NCBI RefSeq assembly: GCF_954871325.1
Contig: NC_088776.1
Coordinates: 1,867,985 to 1,931,984, forward strand
Origin: Gordionus sp. m RMFG-2023
Lineage: Eukaryota; Nematomorpha; Gordioida; Chordodea; Parachordodidae
Direction: 5' to 3'
Length of the DNA stretch: 64,000 nt
Shown here in pieces: positions 1 through 12,146 of the stretch. Under the pieces are notes generated by a model. That model made no database searches, was not told the DNA's origin, and was given only the letters and a program-made list of their open reading frames with translations. How positions within the stretch are numbered: the first letter of the stretch is position 1; each line of letters begins with the position of its first letter. Both the position numbers and the translations under genes were made by a program.

Positions 1-415
1 TTAAATATCTTTTGACTGAAAGCATTCATTCTTGGTCTTGACGGGTATGATTTGTTCTGGGGGGTGGGTGAAGGGGGGGGGGGTAAAAAATAAGTTTTTT
101 TGATATGAGTATCAAATAAAAGCTAATTTAAATATCTTTTGACTGAAAGCCTTCATTCTGGTCTTGATGGGTATGACTTGGCCTGGGAGGTGGATAAAGA
201 GGGGGGGGGGTAAAAAAAATAAGTTTTTTTGATATGGGAATCAAATAAAAGATAATTAAAATATTTTTTTTACTGTAATATTAATAATCACTTAAAGCGG
301 GTGGGTCTAGGTCTTGGGGGGTCAGGAATATTTTTATAAACATAAAATATCGATATGGATATCAAATAAAAGCTAATTTATTTTGACTGAAAATATTCAT
401 TCTTGGTTTTGATAC
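1..415. repeat. left inverted-repeat block of the 1-5790 composite element
   Basis: Two alternating unit types are stacked here. Unit A carries 'gactgaaagcattcattct', a G-rich stretch and 'gatatgagtatcaaataaaa'. Unit B carries 'gtgggtctaggtcttgg' and 'gtcaggaatatttttataaa'. The same two units reappear in reverse complement at about 5030-5785. The block probably starts before the window. Poly-G runs of 9-11 bases lie inside each A unit. Confidence 0.85.
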
Positions 416-934
416 AGGCGAGTACGCAGCGGGAGGGGAGCAGGGGGACAAATCCCCCCCCCCCCCCAAAGCCAAAAAATGCAGATGCCGGATATATTTT
501 TCAAAAATATTTTTGTTTATATTTTATAATATTTATTCCTATCTCTTTCTTTTTAAATATATATTTAATTAATCACATTCATTTACTAAGTTATTTTATC
601 AATTAATTTCGATTTCAAGTTTTCCTTGGCGTAAATTCATCTATTATTTTCAAATTTCTAATGGCGTAATATTTATCCATCATTTTCAAATTTCTAGTCA
701 AATAATAATTATGGACATAAGAAATTTTTTAAACATATTGATCCTAAATCTTACAAAAAAGCAAAAAAGTACAAATACTTTTATAACATTTTATAACTAG
801 CCTAAAAGAAAGACATATACTTCTTAAAAAGGCATAAAAGATACCTATGATAAATATTTTATTTAATAATAGATATATATTCCACCCCTAATATCCACAA
901 ATTATATGTGCTAATCGAAAGTTAAAATTTCAAA

Positions 935-2335
935 ACAGCTATTTTACTAGATGGTTATGGCTAGCATACTCTATCCGAGACAATGGAGCTTATTGCAAGA
1001 TATGTATCTTGTTTGACCCAAGATATGCTGGAAGAAATTTAGTTATGCTTAACAGTCTTGTTAAGAATCCATTCAACAAGTACAAAGATGCTGGAGAAAT
1101 CTTTGACAATCATCAAAAAATAAATTATCACAAAAGCTGTGAACTGATGATTTCTTCAAATTAATTCAAAATGGGGATATGATTCCCATTTTATCACATA
1201 TTGACAAAAATAGAAATAAAATAGCAAAAGAAAATAGATGTAAGATCAAACTAAGTAGAGGCCATTCTATATTGTGGATTGCAGGTCATAGCATTACGTA
1301 GCCATTCGGATTCAAGAAGCTTGAATTTCAATAATAAAGATACTGAAGATAACTTTCGTGGTCTTGTAAAATTTAAAGCATTAGGGGATTCTGCATTAAT
1401 GGTAAACCCCAAGCAACATAATATTTTAAACAGAATTATTTCTGAAACTCTTTGTCCAACAATGAGAAAAAAATTGCAAAAAGCTTGTCCAACGAGATGG
1501 AGTCCTCGCCATCAAGCAGTAACAGCTTTTATGGAGTAAGAAGAACCGATTATTAATGCTCTTACTGAAATATCACAATGGCCTGAAAGAGATATTTCCT
1601 CAGAAGCAAGCAAATTATTGGATTAAATCCTTATACCAAATTATACAAATATTTTATGTAATACTTTTAAAAAACATGACATTGCTTAATTGAGACGATG
1701 AGAGTAGCGGAGAGCATTTTTTTAGAACTCAAGAAAATTAGGGCTATTGTTGATGAAGAATTTCATATTTTATATATTGTTGAATCAAAGGCAGAGCTAT
1801 ACGAGTTTAATATTTGTCTCCCTCGACTTGCAGCAAGACAAACTCATCGTCCAAACATTAATATAGGGTAAGTAGAAATTATAAAATAAATGTCTTTATC
1901 CCTCTCTTAGATACATTTATAACCCAAATAAATGAACGGTTTTTAATTCATCAGGCAGCACTTACCAATCTGCAGATATAACTTCCATAAAAACCTTCCC
2001 AACCTTTTTCAGATGGTGATAGAAAAAAATAAAATATTTAGCAGATTTTTATCATGAAGATGTTAAATTATCTTATGATGCCTTATTAGCTGAATGCCAA
2101 CTATGGTATAAAAGATTAACTATGGTTGATATAAGCCCAAAAAATGCTATGAATGCTTTGCATCATTTCAAACATAGATTATTTTTCCAATGTATTAAAA
2201 TTATTAATTCTCGATAAAAAAAATTAACACAGGGTATAAATTTTTGCCGTAAGATGTGATAGAAGGTTTTATCATCAAACAAGACTAGTAGCTTCAACAT
2301 GAAAAAACATAACGGTAATATATCAAATAAATTCA
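935..2335 (+). pseudogene. decayed hAT transposase, ZMYM1/DUF4371 type
   Basis: Broken transposase of the hAT superfamily related to ZMYM1-like (DUF4371) proteins. A TTF-type zinc-finger-like block is readable at about 935-1170 (RDNGAYCKICILF). The open stretch at 1279-1539 carries IALRSHSDSRSLNF, then the C-terminal motif ACPTRWSPRHQAVTAF. In family members these two motifs are separated by most of the DDE catalytic core, so the core has been lost by an internal deletion near 1420-1440. Later fragments (WPERDISSEASKLL, then LPRLAARQTHRPN near 1820-1860, then LLAECQLWYKRL near 2085) follow the family order down to about 2335. Stops and frame changes are numerous. It cannot encode an active protein and lies inside the inverted-repeat block with the integrase remnant. 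Confidence 0.7.
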
Positions 2336-2533
2336 ATGTCAATGTGTAGCTCAATCCTTAATCTGTAAAATAAAATTAGAGCATCTATGATAGTTTTTGA
2401 GCTAGATGAGTTTATATGAAAGTTGATTTTCTGCCCCAGTCTAAACATGATATGTTTCAACATAGGTGCGCTATTTTTAAAATAAAATTATTGATTTGTC
2501 TAAAAAAATATTTATAGATAAAATGGTCAAACT

Positions 2534-4605
2534 ATGTTAATGGATGATTTTCCAGGGGTAATATTCGCACATTCGCGACCACGCCACCCAGAAACCAATG
2601 GTTTAATTGAGCGAGCAAATGGAACTTTAGAGTCGCGAATAAGCGGTTACATGTTGGAAACAAAAAAATATGATTGGGCGACTGCGCTCCCTAAAATTGT
2701 ATTTAATATCAATCTAGGATTTTCTAGAACAATTAAAAATACCCCATTTAATGTATTTTTCGCTAGAACACCTTATTCGGTTGATAGCGAACCGGAAGTG
2801 ATACCAGAAATAGTTAATGTGGATTCTGATCATGAAGAAATGAGTAAAAATCTATAATATTTAAGAGGGCTCAATATAAAAAATAATATATCGAGATTTA
2901 TAAAAAAAAAATTAAAATTTTTAAGGGCTATATAATTTTCAAAAATTTAAATCTCCGCATCGCCACCAGCCTCCGAATAAAAAATAATTATTTTATATTT
3001 AAAAATATTTACCCCCTAATTCTATAAAGGTTTGGTTCATCTTTTCCGAGGTTAACATCAAGAGAAAACCCATTAGAATATCCTGGTGAAATCAGTAATA
3101 ATAAAATATGTTAGAATTAAATATATAATTGTAACTCTTAAATTTTTTAAAGGTTTAATTCAAAATTTATAAAAAAAATTAATAATTTTCAGAAAATTTA
3201 AACCTCTGCATCGGCACAAGCCTCCAAATAAAAAATCATTATATATTTAAATATATTTACCCCCTAATTTTATAAAGATTTGGTTCATACGATTCCGACA
3301 TCAAGCGAAAACTCATTGATAGAATATGATCCTGATGAAATCAGTAATAATAAAATATGCTAGAATTAATATATAAATTGTAACTCCTAAATTTTTTAAA
3401 TAAATTTTTTTTATAATTTTCAGAATATTTAAAATTCTGCATCGCCACTAGCCTCCAAATAAAAAATCATTATATTTAAATATATTTACCCCCTAATTCA
3501 ATAAAGGTTTGGTTCATACTCTTCCGAGGTTATCGTCAAGCGAAAACTCATTGATAGAATATGATCCTGATGAAATCAGTAATAATAAAATATGTCAGAA
3601 TTAATATATAATAGTAACTCCTAAAATTTTTTAAAGGTTTAATTCAAAATGTTACACCAAGCTCACCGTTAAATGATAACTTATTGATCGATTCTAGTCC
3701 CGATGAAATGAGTAAAAAATGAATGATAATAAATATTGTAAACTTAAAATTAAAAGGTTTAATTTAAAATTCTATTTGAAGTTCATCGTATAATGTCAAT
3801 GGATTGATAAATTATTCTTTTATCTGATGAATATAATAAATTTAATGAATATTTTACTAACTCTAGCCTACTAATTTAACTCTTCATTTTTATATTTTAT
3901 TTTAAACCAGATTTCCCCAGTGTTTCAAATTCAACATATACAAATACTTTATTTCTTCTTTATAACCAGAATAGTAGTAATACTCCTGAAGGTATAGTTA
4001 TTGCACAAAAAATAAAAAGGAAAAATTCATACGAATCATATTATAATATTCAATATATTCTTTCGGACAAAACGAAATATAAAATAGGAAACACAATTGC
4101 ATGGCAAGATAAAAATACAACTAATTCAATTGGGAATACTATAGAAAATATTTTAGCAAGATTGCTTCCTTTATTGCATATTTATTGGATAGGAATAAGC
4201 AACATAATGCTTACCAAAATAAAATTAAAAAATAAAATTATCTAGGGATCACGTACTGATCCCAATAAATAAAAATGATAGGTCTAATATATGCCCCAAA
4301 AATATTGAGGCCAAAATTATCCAAATGGAGGGCGATAAACTATGGGTTGGAACTCAATTGTGAAAAATTGATTCACCATTTTTAAAAACGAGTGTTCATA
4401 AATCAATAAAATTTTCCAATTTAACCATTCCTGATATGACCATTTCCATAATAACAGCATCAAGAAGTGCATCTTCTTATGGTAATTGTAAATCAATTTG
4501 CAATTGCCAAAAAAGTTGCAACAATAAGAGATGCCAATCTTTTAAAAATGGGATTAATTGTTCCACAAAATGTCATTTAAATATTACTTGTAATAATAAA
4601 TAACT
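2534..4605 (+). pseudogene. broken KRBA2-like integrase remnant
   Basis: Fossil of a retroviral-type (rve) integrase of the KRBA2/SCAND3-like clade. The C-terminal half of the integrase core is readable at 2534-2857, with the RPRHPETNG and LIERANG motifs and a tail that aligns in style with this family (TPFNVFFARTPY). About 1.6 kb downstream, near 4490-4605, is the family's characteristic C-terminal cysteine/histidine cluster (CNCQKSCNNKRC, then CSTKCH). The N-terminal half is not seen. The copy is broken at several places and looks old. Whether the parent was a Ginger-like DNA transposon or an LTR-related element cannot be told from this copy. Confidence 0.75.
2940..3740 (+). repeat. ~240-bp tandem repeat within the integrase remnant
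   Basis: Three to four diverged copies of a roughly 230-250 bp unit, marked by 'gcctccaaataaaaaat' (near 2967, 3210, 3447), 'ccccctaatt' followed by 'aaaggtttggttcat', and 'gatgaaatcagtaataataa'. The last block reads as an acidic DPDEISNN peptide resembling the DSDHEEMSKN that ends the preceding open stretch, so the repeat seems to have grown from integrase sequence. Confidence 0.75.
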
Positions 4606-4614
4606 GTTCAAAAT

Positions 4615-5025
4615 TATATTTAAATTTCAATTATCAAAATAAAATAAAATATGTGTTGATTACATGGTTTGAAGAAAAATATAATAATAAGGATGATTTG
4701 CTTCTAAAGATGTGTAATAATTTGTAACTGTAGAAAGAAAAATTTAATATGTCATTTTAAAATTTGTGAATCGATGGTTTCAAATATAGCCAGGAATTTT
4801 GAGATTTAAATATATAACATATTAGAATAAGTTGTGAGCAAATAATTTTATTAGGTTACAATAAGTTTTTAAAAAGCATTGACAATGAGCTCTGCTTATA
4901 GTGATATTTATTATTGAAGTCTAAATATGTTGTATTTAATTTTATTTACCCATGTTAATGTTCTATAAGAATAAAAATATTCATAACATTTTAATACGCC
5001 CGCTTAGAGAAATAAAATCAATATA
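4615..5025. other. AT-rich filler in the composite element
   Basis: AT-rich sequence between the integrase cysteine cluster and the right inverted repeat. I see no coding remnant. Confidence 0.5.
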
Positions 5026-5029
5026 ATCA

Positions 5030-5785
5030 ACCCCTCCATCCACCCACCAAACCAAGTCATACCCATCAAGACCAAAAATGAATGCATTAAAAGAAATTTA
5101 AATTTTTTATTTGATACCCATATCGTTTTTATGTTTATAAAAATATTCCTGACCCCCCAAGATCTAGACCCACCCGAGTGATTATTATTACAATAAAAAA
5201 ATATTTTAATTACCTTTTATTTGATACCCATATCAAAAAAACTTATTTCCCAACCCCCTTCATCCACCACCAGACCAAGTCATACCCATCAAGGCCAAAA
5301 ATAAATGCTTTCAGACAAAAGAAATTTAAATTAGTTTTTATTTGATACCCATATCGATTTTTATGTTTATAAAAATATTCCTGACCCCACAAGACCTAGA
5401 CCCACCCGCTTAAAGTGGTTATTATTATTACAATAAAAAAATATTTTAATTATCTTTTATTTGATACCCATATCAAAAACTTATTTTTTACCCCCCCCCC
5501 CCCTCTTCATCCACCCCCCAGACCAATTCATACCCATCGAGACCAAGAATGAATGCTTAGAGTCAAAAGATATTTAAATTACCTTTTTTTTGATACCCAT
5601 ATCAAAAAAACCATTTTTTAACCCCACCCTCCTCTATCCGCCCCCCCCCAAGACCAAGTCATAACCCATCAAAAGAATGAATGCTTTCAGTCAAAAGATA
5701 TTTAAATTAGCTTTTGTTTGATACCCATATCGATATTTTATGTTTATAAAAATATTCCTGACCCCCCAGACCTAGACTCGCCCAT
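5030..5785. repeat. right inverted-repeat block of the 1-5790 composite element
   Basis: Reverse-complement copies of the left-end units A and B, arranged about A-B-A-B-A-A-B, marked by 'tttgatacccatatc' and 'aaatattcctgacccc'. The repetitive character ends close to 5785. Poly-C runs mirror the poly-G runs of the left end. Long termini made of tandem subrepeats in opposite orientation suggest a foldback-type transposon. Confidence 0.85.
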
Positions 5786-5789
5786 TACG

Positions 5790-7583
5790 GCGGAGAGATT
5801 GACCTCCAGTTGAATAGATCTTTTTATTAGCTCTCGATTGATACCCTATGTTAGACCTAACTTATTTCATAAGACCAATAAAACAACATTGAAAATTTAT
5901 AAATAACAATAAAATTAACTTTTAAAAATAAGATTCCTCTTTATCACGGTTCAAACGTGATAATACCGTATAGTTCTTTATCCTTTTAAAAATTGAAATT
6001 TTAAAGGGATCCCTTTAAAACCAGTGAAGATCCCGGATAGTCATGATGCCTTTAAAATTTACGACATATATATTGGGAATAAATAAATTTATTATCCACT
6101 TCTAACTCATAAATTTTAAAAATGTCGAGTGGAGCATACCAATTCTAGACCGACAACGTGTTAAAATAATAGGTGGGGTGAAAAACGATTAAATTCGTTG
6201 GATTCCAATAATTGGTGAATATGCAATCAATGTTTAAGGTGTAAGAAATTTATTTTACTTGTCAAATAAATCTAAACCTGTCTTAAAATATATTTTTTTA
6301 ATATCTAAATTTGTTATACCAATTATTTTCAATTATCAAATATGTATATACACTTTATAATATTTATAATTCGAAAATTAATTTTATTTTTCGACAATTA
6401 TTTATTAAACACTTTTATAATATTATTATTAAATTAAATACCATACATAATCTATATAAATTTCTATAATTGATCAATAGAAGTTGATTTTACCTAATAA
6501 TTATATATTTTATTGTAATATGTCAAGTTAGTTGATTTAAAAATAATTATTTTATGTTATATAACATTAAAATATGATAGGTTTTAAAATATTTTTCCAT
6601 AAATTTTTAACAACTCTCTTTATATAAAATCGTTTAACCTGCCATAATTATATATAAATTATCTTATATTTTAAAAATGGTAAAAAAAAAATAAATGGGA
6701 GATTTTAAACACTAGATAAATTTGTGATTCAGAAGCTTATATTTTGGAATTAACGCTCCGAAGCGTATATAACTCTAAATTCATAGTTAGAGCTGAATTC
6801 ACGGCTAAATATATAAAATATGTAATTTCTGTATTCTTCCGCCACGAATTAGCGCGTTAACTAAGTATTCCGAGTTAATAAACGAGTATTGCTTAGATAA
6901 TTTGGTGCGATTAGTATTTTTTTTATCGTTGATATAGCGTTTGTCTTTTTTTTAGTATAATTATATTATTTTTTTGGTCAAATGAATATGTTTATTTTAC
7001 AGATTTGTCCCTAATATTTTAATAGGCAAGAGAATTTGATCAGTTAAATGTTATCTTTAAAAATAAATATATCCTTCCAAGATTATATGGAGGAGGAAAT
7101 CCCTATAACCTTTCCCCCCCCCTAAGTGAAGCGAAATTCCAAGGATTATTCCAATGAATATTAATGAGATAATAAAATCTTCAAAGAAATTTGATCCCCC
7201 CCCCCCCATTTCCTCCTCTTTTAAAATATTGCCCTTTCCATCAGTATTTGTTTAAAAATATTCTTATTATAATACAAGAAATAAAAAATTAAAATATTGT
7301 TTGCAATTTATATATCTTCCTGGGTGCTTTTAATGCCTTTCATTTTACAAAAGTATTATTTCTTTTTAAAATAAATGTTTTATCAAAAAAAAAATTTTTT
7401 GTGTCTAGTATTAGATCTGGTTATTAATTTTTCTTTTTTTAAACGTATGAAATTACAGATTTTTCTTTCTACTGTTTTTTATTCTTATTTTGTTTATTCT
7501 TTACGTTTTTTTTCCTTGAGGTATTATTCTCGCAGTTTTTTATTCGTAGTTTTTTTCAGCAGGCTTTTGTTTCTCATCGCCAG

Positions 7584-7618
<35 letters not shown>

Positions 7619-7840
7619 AAAAATTAAGGGATATAGGTTGATTGAGCTGTCAACTTTTAATATTACAAAAATATTTTTTTTCTTAGGATAATGTATTTTT
7701 TTGTGGATTTTGAATCGTTAATAGATTTGCAAGAGCATAACCGTTTAGATCTGAGACATAATTTGCATTCACGATAATCTGCCTTGTTAATAATTTAATT
7801 TATTGCCAAGGATTTTTTTAATAATAATTAGTACAATTTG
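5790..7840. other. gene-free AT-rich interval
   Basis: No gene recognised. It holds C homopolymers near 7113 and 7198, a (TA)n run at about 7588-7615, and long A/T tracts. A short open stretch at 7375-7620 is low-complexity and unlikely to be coding. Confidence 0.5.
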
Positions 7841-9425
7841 AAATCGAAAATTACTGCTATGGTAGATGGATCTACTACGCTGTCTAATAAACCCGTCTTG
7901 GTTATTTGCATAATAGATAAATCCATTTTTAATTTCTAGACCTAATTTAGCTGGAATCTAAATGTTCATACCTTACTTGATTTTCTTAAATCCGTTGTTA
8001 TTTCTTATTTTTTTGCAAATTTATTAGCAATGACCCCAGTACCGTGAAGAGATCTGTTGTTTAGAAAAGCGTCTTTGGGGTTTCATTTGATGATCATATC
8101 CTGGCACTGTTTAAATCACCGTTTAGATACGTTGCAATAAAGAGTAGACGTTATTCACTTTAGAGCTTTTACTATAGTTATTAGAGTCAGTCTAATTTTT
8201 TCGAAAGAGGCAATGTGGCTGAATTTGATGAAGATTAGAATACTTGTATCTAGCAATCTTCATACTGGCAGTTTGAATAAACTATCAAGCTTTGTATAAC
8301 CCATTTTAAAAATTTAGCAAATTCTAGCAACAGAGCAGTATTTAAAGGGCTGGCCAACCGGGTTACAAAGTGGGGAATCATTTTCAGATATTGAATTGAT
8401 GTATGATGATATTTAAATTAACCAATCTATCTTTAAGACTTCAGAATGAGAACAATCAATTTGATTAACGCTTAAAAAATAAATAAAGGGAACAATTCGC
8501 GTTTTCCAAAATTGTTTAAGGATAGGCATGGTAGGTTCCATGTTTATAATTTCTATGAATGTTTACTTAAAATTTTGTCGCCTAAATTAGGTTACTTCCA
8601 TTTTTACACAAATCAATTTGTTTCTCCTTATATATATAAAACTCGACATACATGAAAGTTAAATTATAACCAATATAAAGTTAACCATCATATATCTTAA
8701 GAATAGTGTTGTTAAAGGGCTCGATTTGAATAGATTTAAAAACGGTTAACTCAAGATTTTAGTCGCAAAAATATTGCTCAGGTCTTGAAATTTTGCTAAT
8801 AGATTTCCAAACCTTTGTGCCTTCTAGAGGAAAAAATCTTCAGAATTGTGCAATATATTTCTGGATAAAATATTGAGTTAGCTGTTTAATAAATTGATTT
8901 ATACTACTTTTAATACAATTACGCAAAAGGGTGTCAATGGGTACTAGTTCAGATATGCATAGTAATTATGGATACTAATATTAAATTATGAAATTTTTAG
9001 TTTCTCTTATCTGATATGGAATATTTCGAAAAAGATAACTAACCAGTGATTCATACATTCAATTAATTAGGAGTAGAAAATTAATCGAATTCCACTGAAA
9101 CCCGATGTGGATCTCTCGCAATAAATGGGATGAAAATATTGATATTAAATAATGAAAATAATGAATGCCCTCACGATTTAAAAGAGTTTACAAAATATTG
9201 TAACTAACGAAGGCAATTCCACATAGTGCCACTGCTGAATGTGAGAGCGGTATGGATTTGTTTGCAAGTTTTTTATGATAAAATAAAGCAATATTTCCAG
9301 TTTAATGACGATAAAGGCTATTACCCTCCTCTCCAGTCAGTATGAAATTCTTCTTCGTATATTAAAAAGTGGGAGTCATAGGGAAAAAGACCATGGAAGC
9401 GTGCAATTAGGTTCGCTATAGCTAA
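7840..9425 (+). pseudogene. decayed hAT transposase, KIAA1586-like
   Basis: A full-length-scale but ruined hAT transposase resembling KIAA1586-like proteins, with blocks in family order over 1.6 kb. The DDE region near 7845 reads KITAMVDGSTTLSNKPVL (family MxDESTSxSxKPxLV). Near 8102 is HCLNHRLD, a strong family hallmark. Near 8340 is FKGL. Near 8398-8465 are LMYDD and LSLRLQN. The C-terminal dimerisation block near 9212 is IPHSATAECESGMDLFAS, where active members have ECERGFS. Near 9355 is SYIKKW. The reading frame changes repeatedly and stops are frequent, so it is inactive. An FB-1 foldback has inserted at 8705-8890, between the LSLRLQ block and the C-terminal block. No clear terminal repeats were found. 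Confidence 0.75.
8705..8890. mobile_element. FB-1 foldback element, right end truncated
   Basis: Begins 'agtgttgttaaagggctcg' and carries the FB-1 core (aacctttgtgcc, then aatcttcag) and 'aaaatattgagttagc'; the terminal 'aacaacact' is missing. It interrupts the KIAA1586-like hAT remnant. Confidence 0.75.
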
Positions 9426-9736
9426 TATCGTAGTATATTTGCATCTTTTTCTTTTCTTTTTTTAAAAATCTTTATTCTTGATTAATGTATTATAATTATA
9501 ATTTTTATAATTTATCAAATGCATTTTAAAAAATCTAACTTCAAATGTATATTTTAATTTATATAAACTAAAAATGAATAAAGATTTTCAAAAAAATAAA
9601 ATATATATATCAAATTCTTGAGAAAAAATTAAAAATTCGACTCTATTTTTTTTTATCCATTTTAGCTGCTACTAGTGTTTGTCAAACGTCTTTATTTTAG
9701 CTGATTTTAAATACGGGCTAACTCATAATTTAGCTT

Positions 9737-9956
9737 AGTGTTGTTAAGCCTCTCTATTTGAGCGATTTTTATGAACGACTAACTCAATCATTTATCCAGA
9801 AAAAATATTAATCAAACCCTAACGATTTGGCTCATACATGACACAAAGATCTTGACATCTTTCGGCTAAATCTCGAGGATTAGGCAATAATTTCCTGGCT
9901 CATATATTAAGTTACCCATTTTAAAAATCGGCTCAAAACGAAACGCTTAACAACGA
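9737..9956. mobile_element. FB-1 foldback element
   Basis: Starts 'agtgttgttaagcctctc', has 'actaactcaatc', a core with 'gacatctttcggctaaatctcgagg', and ends 'cgcttaacaac'. Near full length at about 220 bp. Confidence 0.75.
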
Positions 9957-9963
9957 TTATTGC

Positions 9964-10107
9964 CTTAAGACACAAGATTTTGTTAGTAGATGCTCAAACC
10001 TTTGTACCATCTATTTGCAAAATATTAAGAGGCTCACATAATATTTTTTTCTTTATAAAACTATTGAGTTAGCCAGTTTTTGAAAATCACCTCAAACATT
10101 ACACGCT
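9964..10107. mobile_element. FB-1 foldback element, 5' truncated
   Basis: Only the core ('gctcaaacctttgtaccatct') and right arm ('ctattgagttagcc') of FB-1 remain, directly abutting the preceding copy. Confidence 0.6.
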
Positions 10108-10184
10108 AGCCTTATTTAAAAAATTAAAAATGCTTTCTTTCTTTTTATAGAGTAAGAGAGTATCCTCAACGCTAATTTTAGGAT

Positions 10185-10796
10185 TACAACATTGTGCTAA
10201 TAAATATATATTTTTTAAAAACACTCTATTTTTAATAAATGGTTTTGTTTTTGAAACCATAGATATCTTAATAAAATATTTAAAACTAACAACAAATTTA
10301 AGATATAAAACATAACGTATAAACATTGATGTACATACAGATAAATATATTTTTTAAAAACACTGGAATAAATAGTTGTTTTTGAAACGATATTAAGAAT
10401 TTAAATATCTTAATTAAACATTAAACACTAAACGAATATTGTTTTATCAAATTTTAAAACTTTAACTTATTTAATATCTTTAACAAAAAGTTATTATACA
10501 GATAAATATTTAAAAATAACACTGGATTTTAAATAAATAGTTTATTTTTTGAAACCATCAATAATATCTTAATTAAACATTTAAAAGTTACCACTAAAAC
10601 TAACAACGAATATTGTTTTATCAAATTTTAAAACTTTAACCTTTTTAAGTTATAAAACATTAGTTAATAAACATTGGTGCATAAATATTTGATAAACACT
10701 GAATATATAGTTTTATTTTTGAAACCATAAATATCTTTTTAAACCTTAAACACTAATTTAACAATGAATATTATATCAAATTTTTTAAATTTTAAC
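10185..10796. repeat. ~165-195 bp satellite array, left part
   Basis: Tandem units marked by 'acagataaatattt', 'tttttgaaacca', 'aaacactaaaactaacaacg' and 'atcaaattttaaaactttaacc'. About three units lie left of the LINE insertion. The same array resumes at 12147. Confidence 0.85.
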
Positions 10797-10809
10797 CTTT
10801 TAAGATATA
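10797..10809. repeat. target-site duplication, left copy
   Basis: The 13-mer cttttaagatata occurs here and again at 12147-12159, flanking the LINE. Because the target is a tandem array, part of the match could come from array homology. Confidence 0.7.
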
Positions 10810-12146
10810 AGCTTGATTTTGAAAATGCTTTTAACTCTTTATCCAGAAAAGTATTTTTGAACATTTTTATGAAAAATTCCCAGTTTAACCCAAGATTTAT
10901 TGAACAGTCTTATGGCTGTAGAACCCCTCTCAAATTCGGGGAATATACAATTCCTTCGGAAGAGGGTATACAACAAGGAGACTGTTTGGGCCCTCTCATC
11001 TTTAGTTTAGGTATACTTAACCTAGTTCATTCCCTATAAACCTTTTTTAACTTAGATTTAAACATATGTTATCTAGATGATGGTACCATTGCGGACTATC
11101 TAAAAATATTCTAGAAACGATAGAATATATAGAGAAGAATTCTCTAAACATAGGTATTACTCTAAATAAAGCTAAATTTAAAATATGCCTTTTAAATTCA
11201 AATACTCTCAAAGTCCAGGGGTTTAAAATCATTAAAAAAAGTGAAATTAATTTTCTTGGTTCACCTTTAAGCAGTTTTTCTAACTGTGAGGTGTTCGTGG
11301 AAAAATTTTAAGGCTTAGACTTGAAAATATTTTAAAAGAAATTCCTTCACACCAGAGTTTTTTTCTTTTAAATAAAATATTTAATTTACCAAAGATTTTA
11401 CATATTTTAGATCTTTTTTTTTTAAAAAAATAATGAAATTATTAATCGTGTTCATGAATTTTTTAGAATCTTATTAGGAAAAATTCTAAATATTAAATTG
11501 GTAAATTTTTTCTCACAATTACTCTAGAAAATTGCATCAAATTTACAATATTAATTACTACAAATGGAGACATGGTCTAAATTGTATATATAGTCAAGAG
11601 ACATGTAAGACACGCAGCAATTATTTTAGCTATTATCCGTTCTCTTACCAGGGATACCAAACATCCTAGAGCCTACTTTATGATTAGATGATAATATAAG
11701 ACCAGATGGCTTAACTTCCGTGCCTTGGTCTGTAAGGAAATCCTTAATTTGGGACTTCACATGCGTATTTTTTTCAAAAAAGTTTATTCTAATCCGATGA
11801 TATAGCAGAGACAAAAAAACAATTTAATATTCAAAGTTAACAAATTATATTTTTTTAACCAATTATCTCTTCCCTTGGACATATGTCAAGTGGAACTTTA
11901 AAATTTTTAAAAAATATAGGCGACAAGATAAGAGCCCTTATATCAGAAATTAAAGAATATTATTAAAACAAAATCTACAAATTACTATTTTAAAATATAA
12001 TTATTCATGTTTTTTTGAAACTTGTAGTCCTACCTCCGTCTTTATAGAATAAGGTTTTTATTATATTTTATTTTATATTTGATATGTTAATTTTCATATA
12101 ATTTTATTTGATAGATTATATTAAAGAAGTTCAATCTAAAAAAAAA
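10810..12146 (+). mobile_element. 5'-truncated non-LTR retrotransposon (LINE)
   Basis: A 1.3-kb 3' fragment of a LINE. Reverse transcriptase motifs are DFENAFNSLSR at about 10817, GIQQGDCLGPLIFS at about 10963 and the catalytic YLDDGT near 11067. A frame change just after YLDDGT moves into LNIGITLNKAKFKICLLNS and then NFLGSPLSS near 11250. Near 11700 is [10 protein letters not shown] followed by LIWDFTC, the conserved C-terminal block of R2/CRE-like metazoan elements, which may be PD-(D/E)XK-like. Near 11890 is GTLKFLKNIGDKIRAL. The fragment ends in nine A residues at 12138-12146 and is flanked by a 13-bp direct repeat, the hallmarks of target-primed insertion with 5' truncation. Several stops and the frame change make it inactive. 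Confidence 0.85.
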
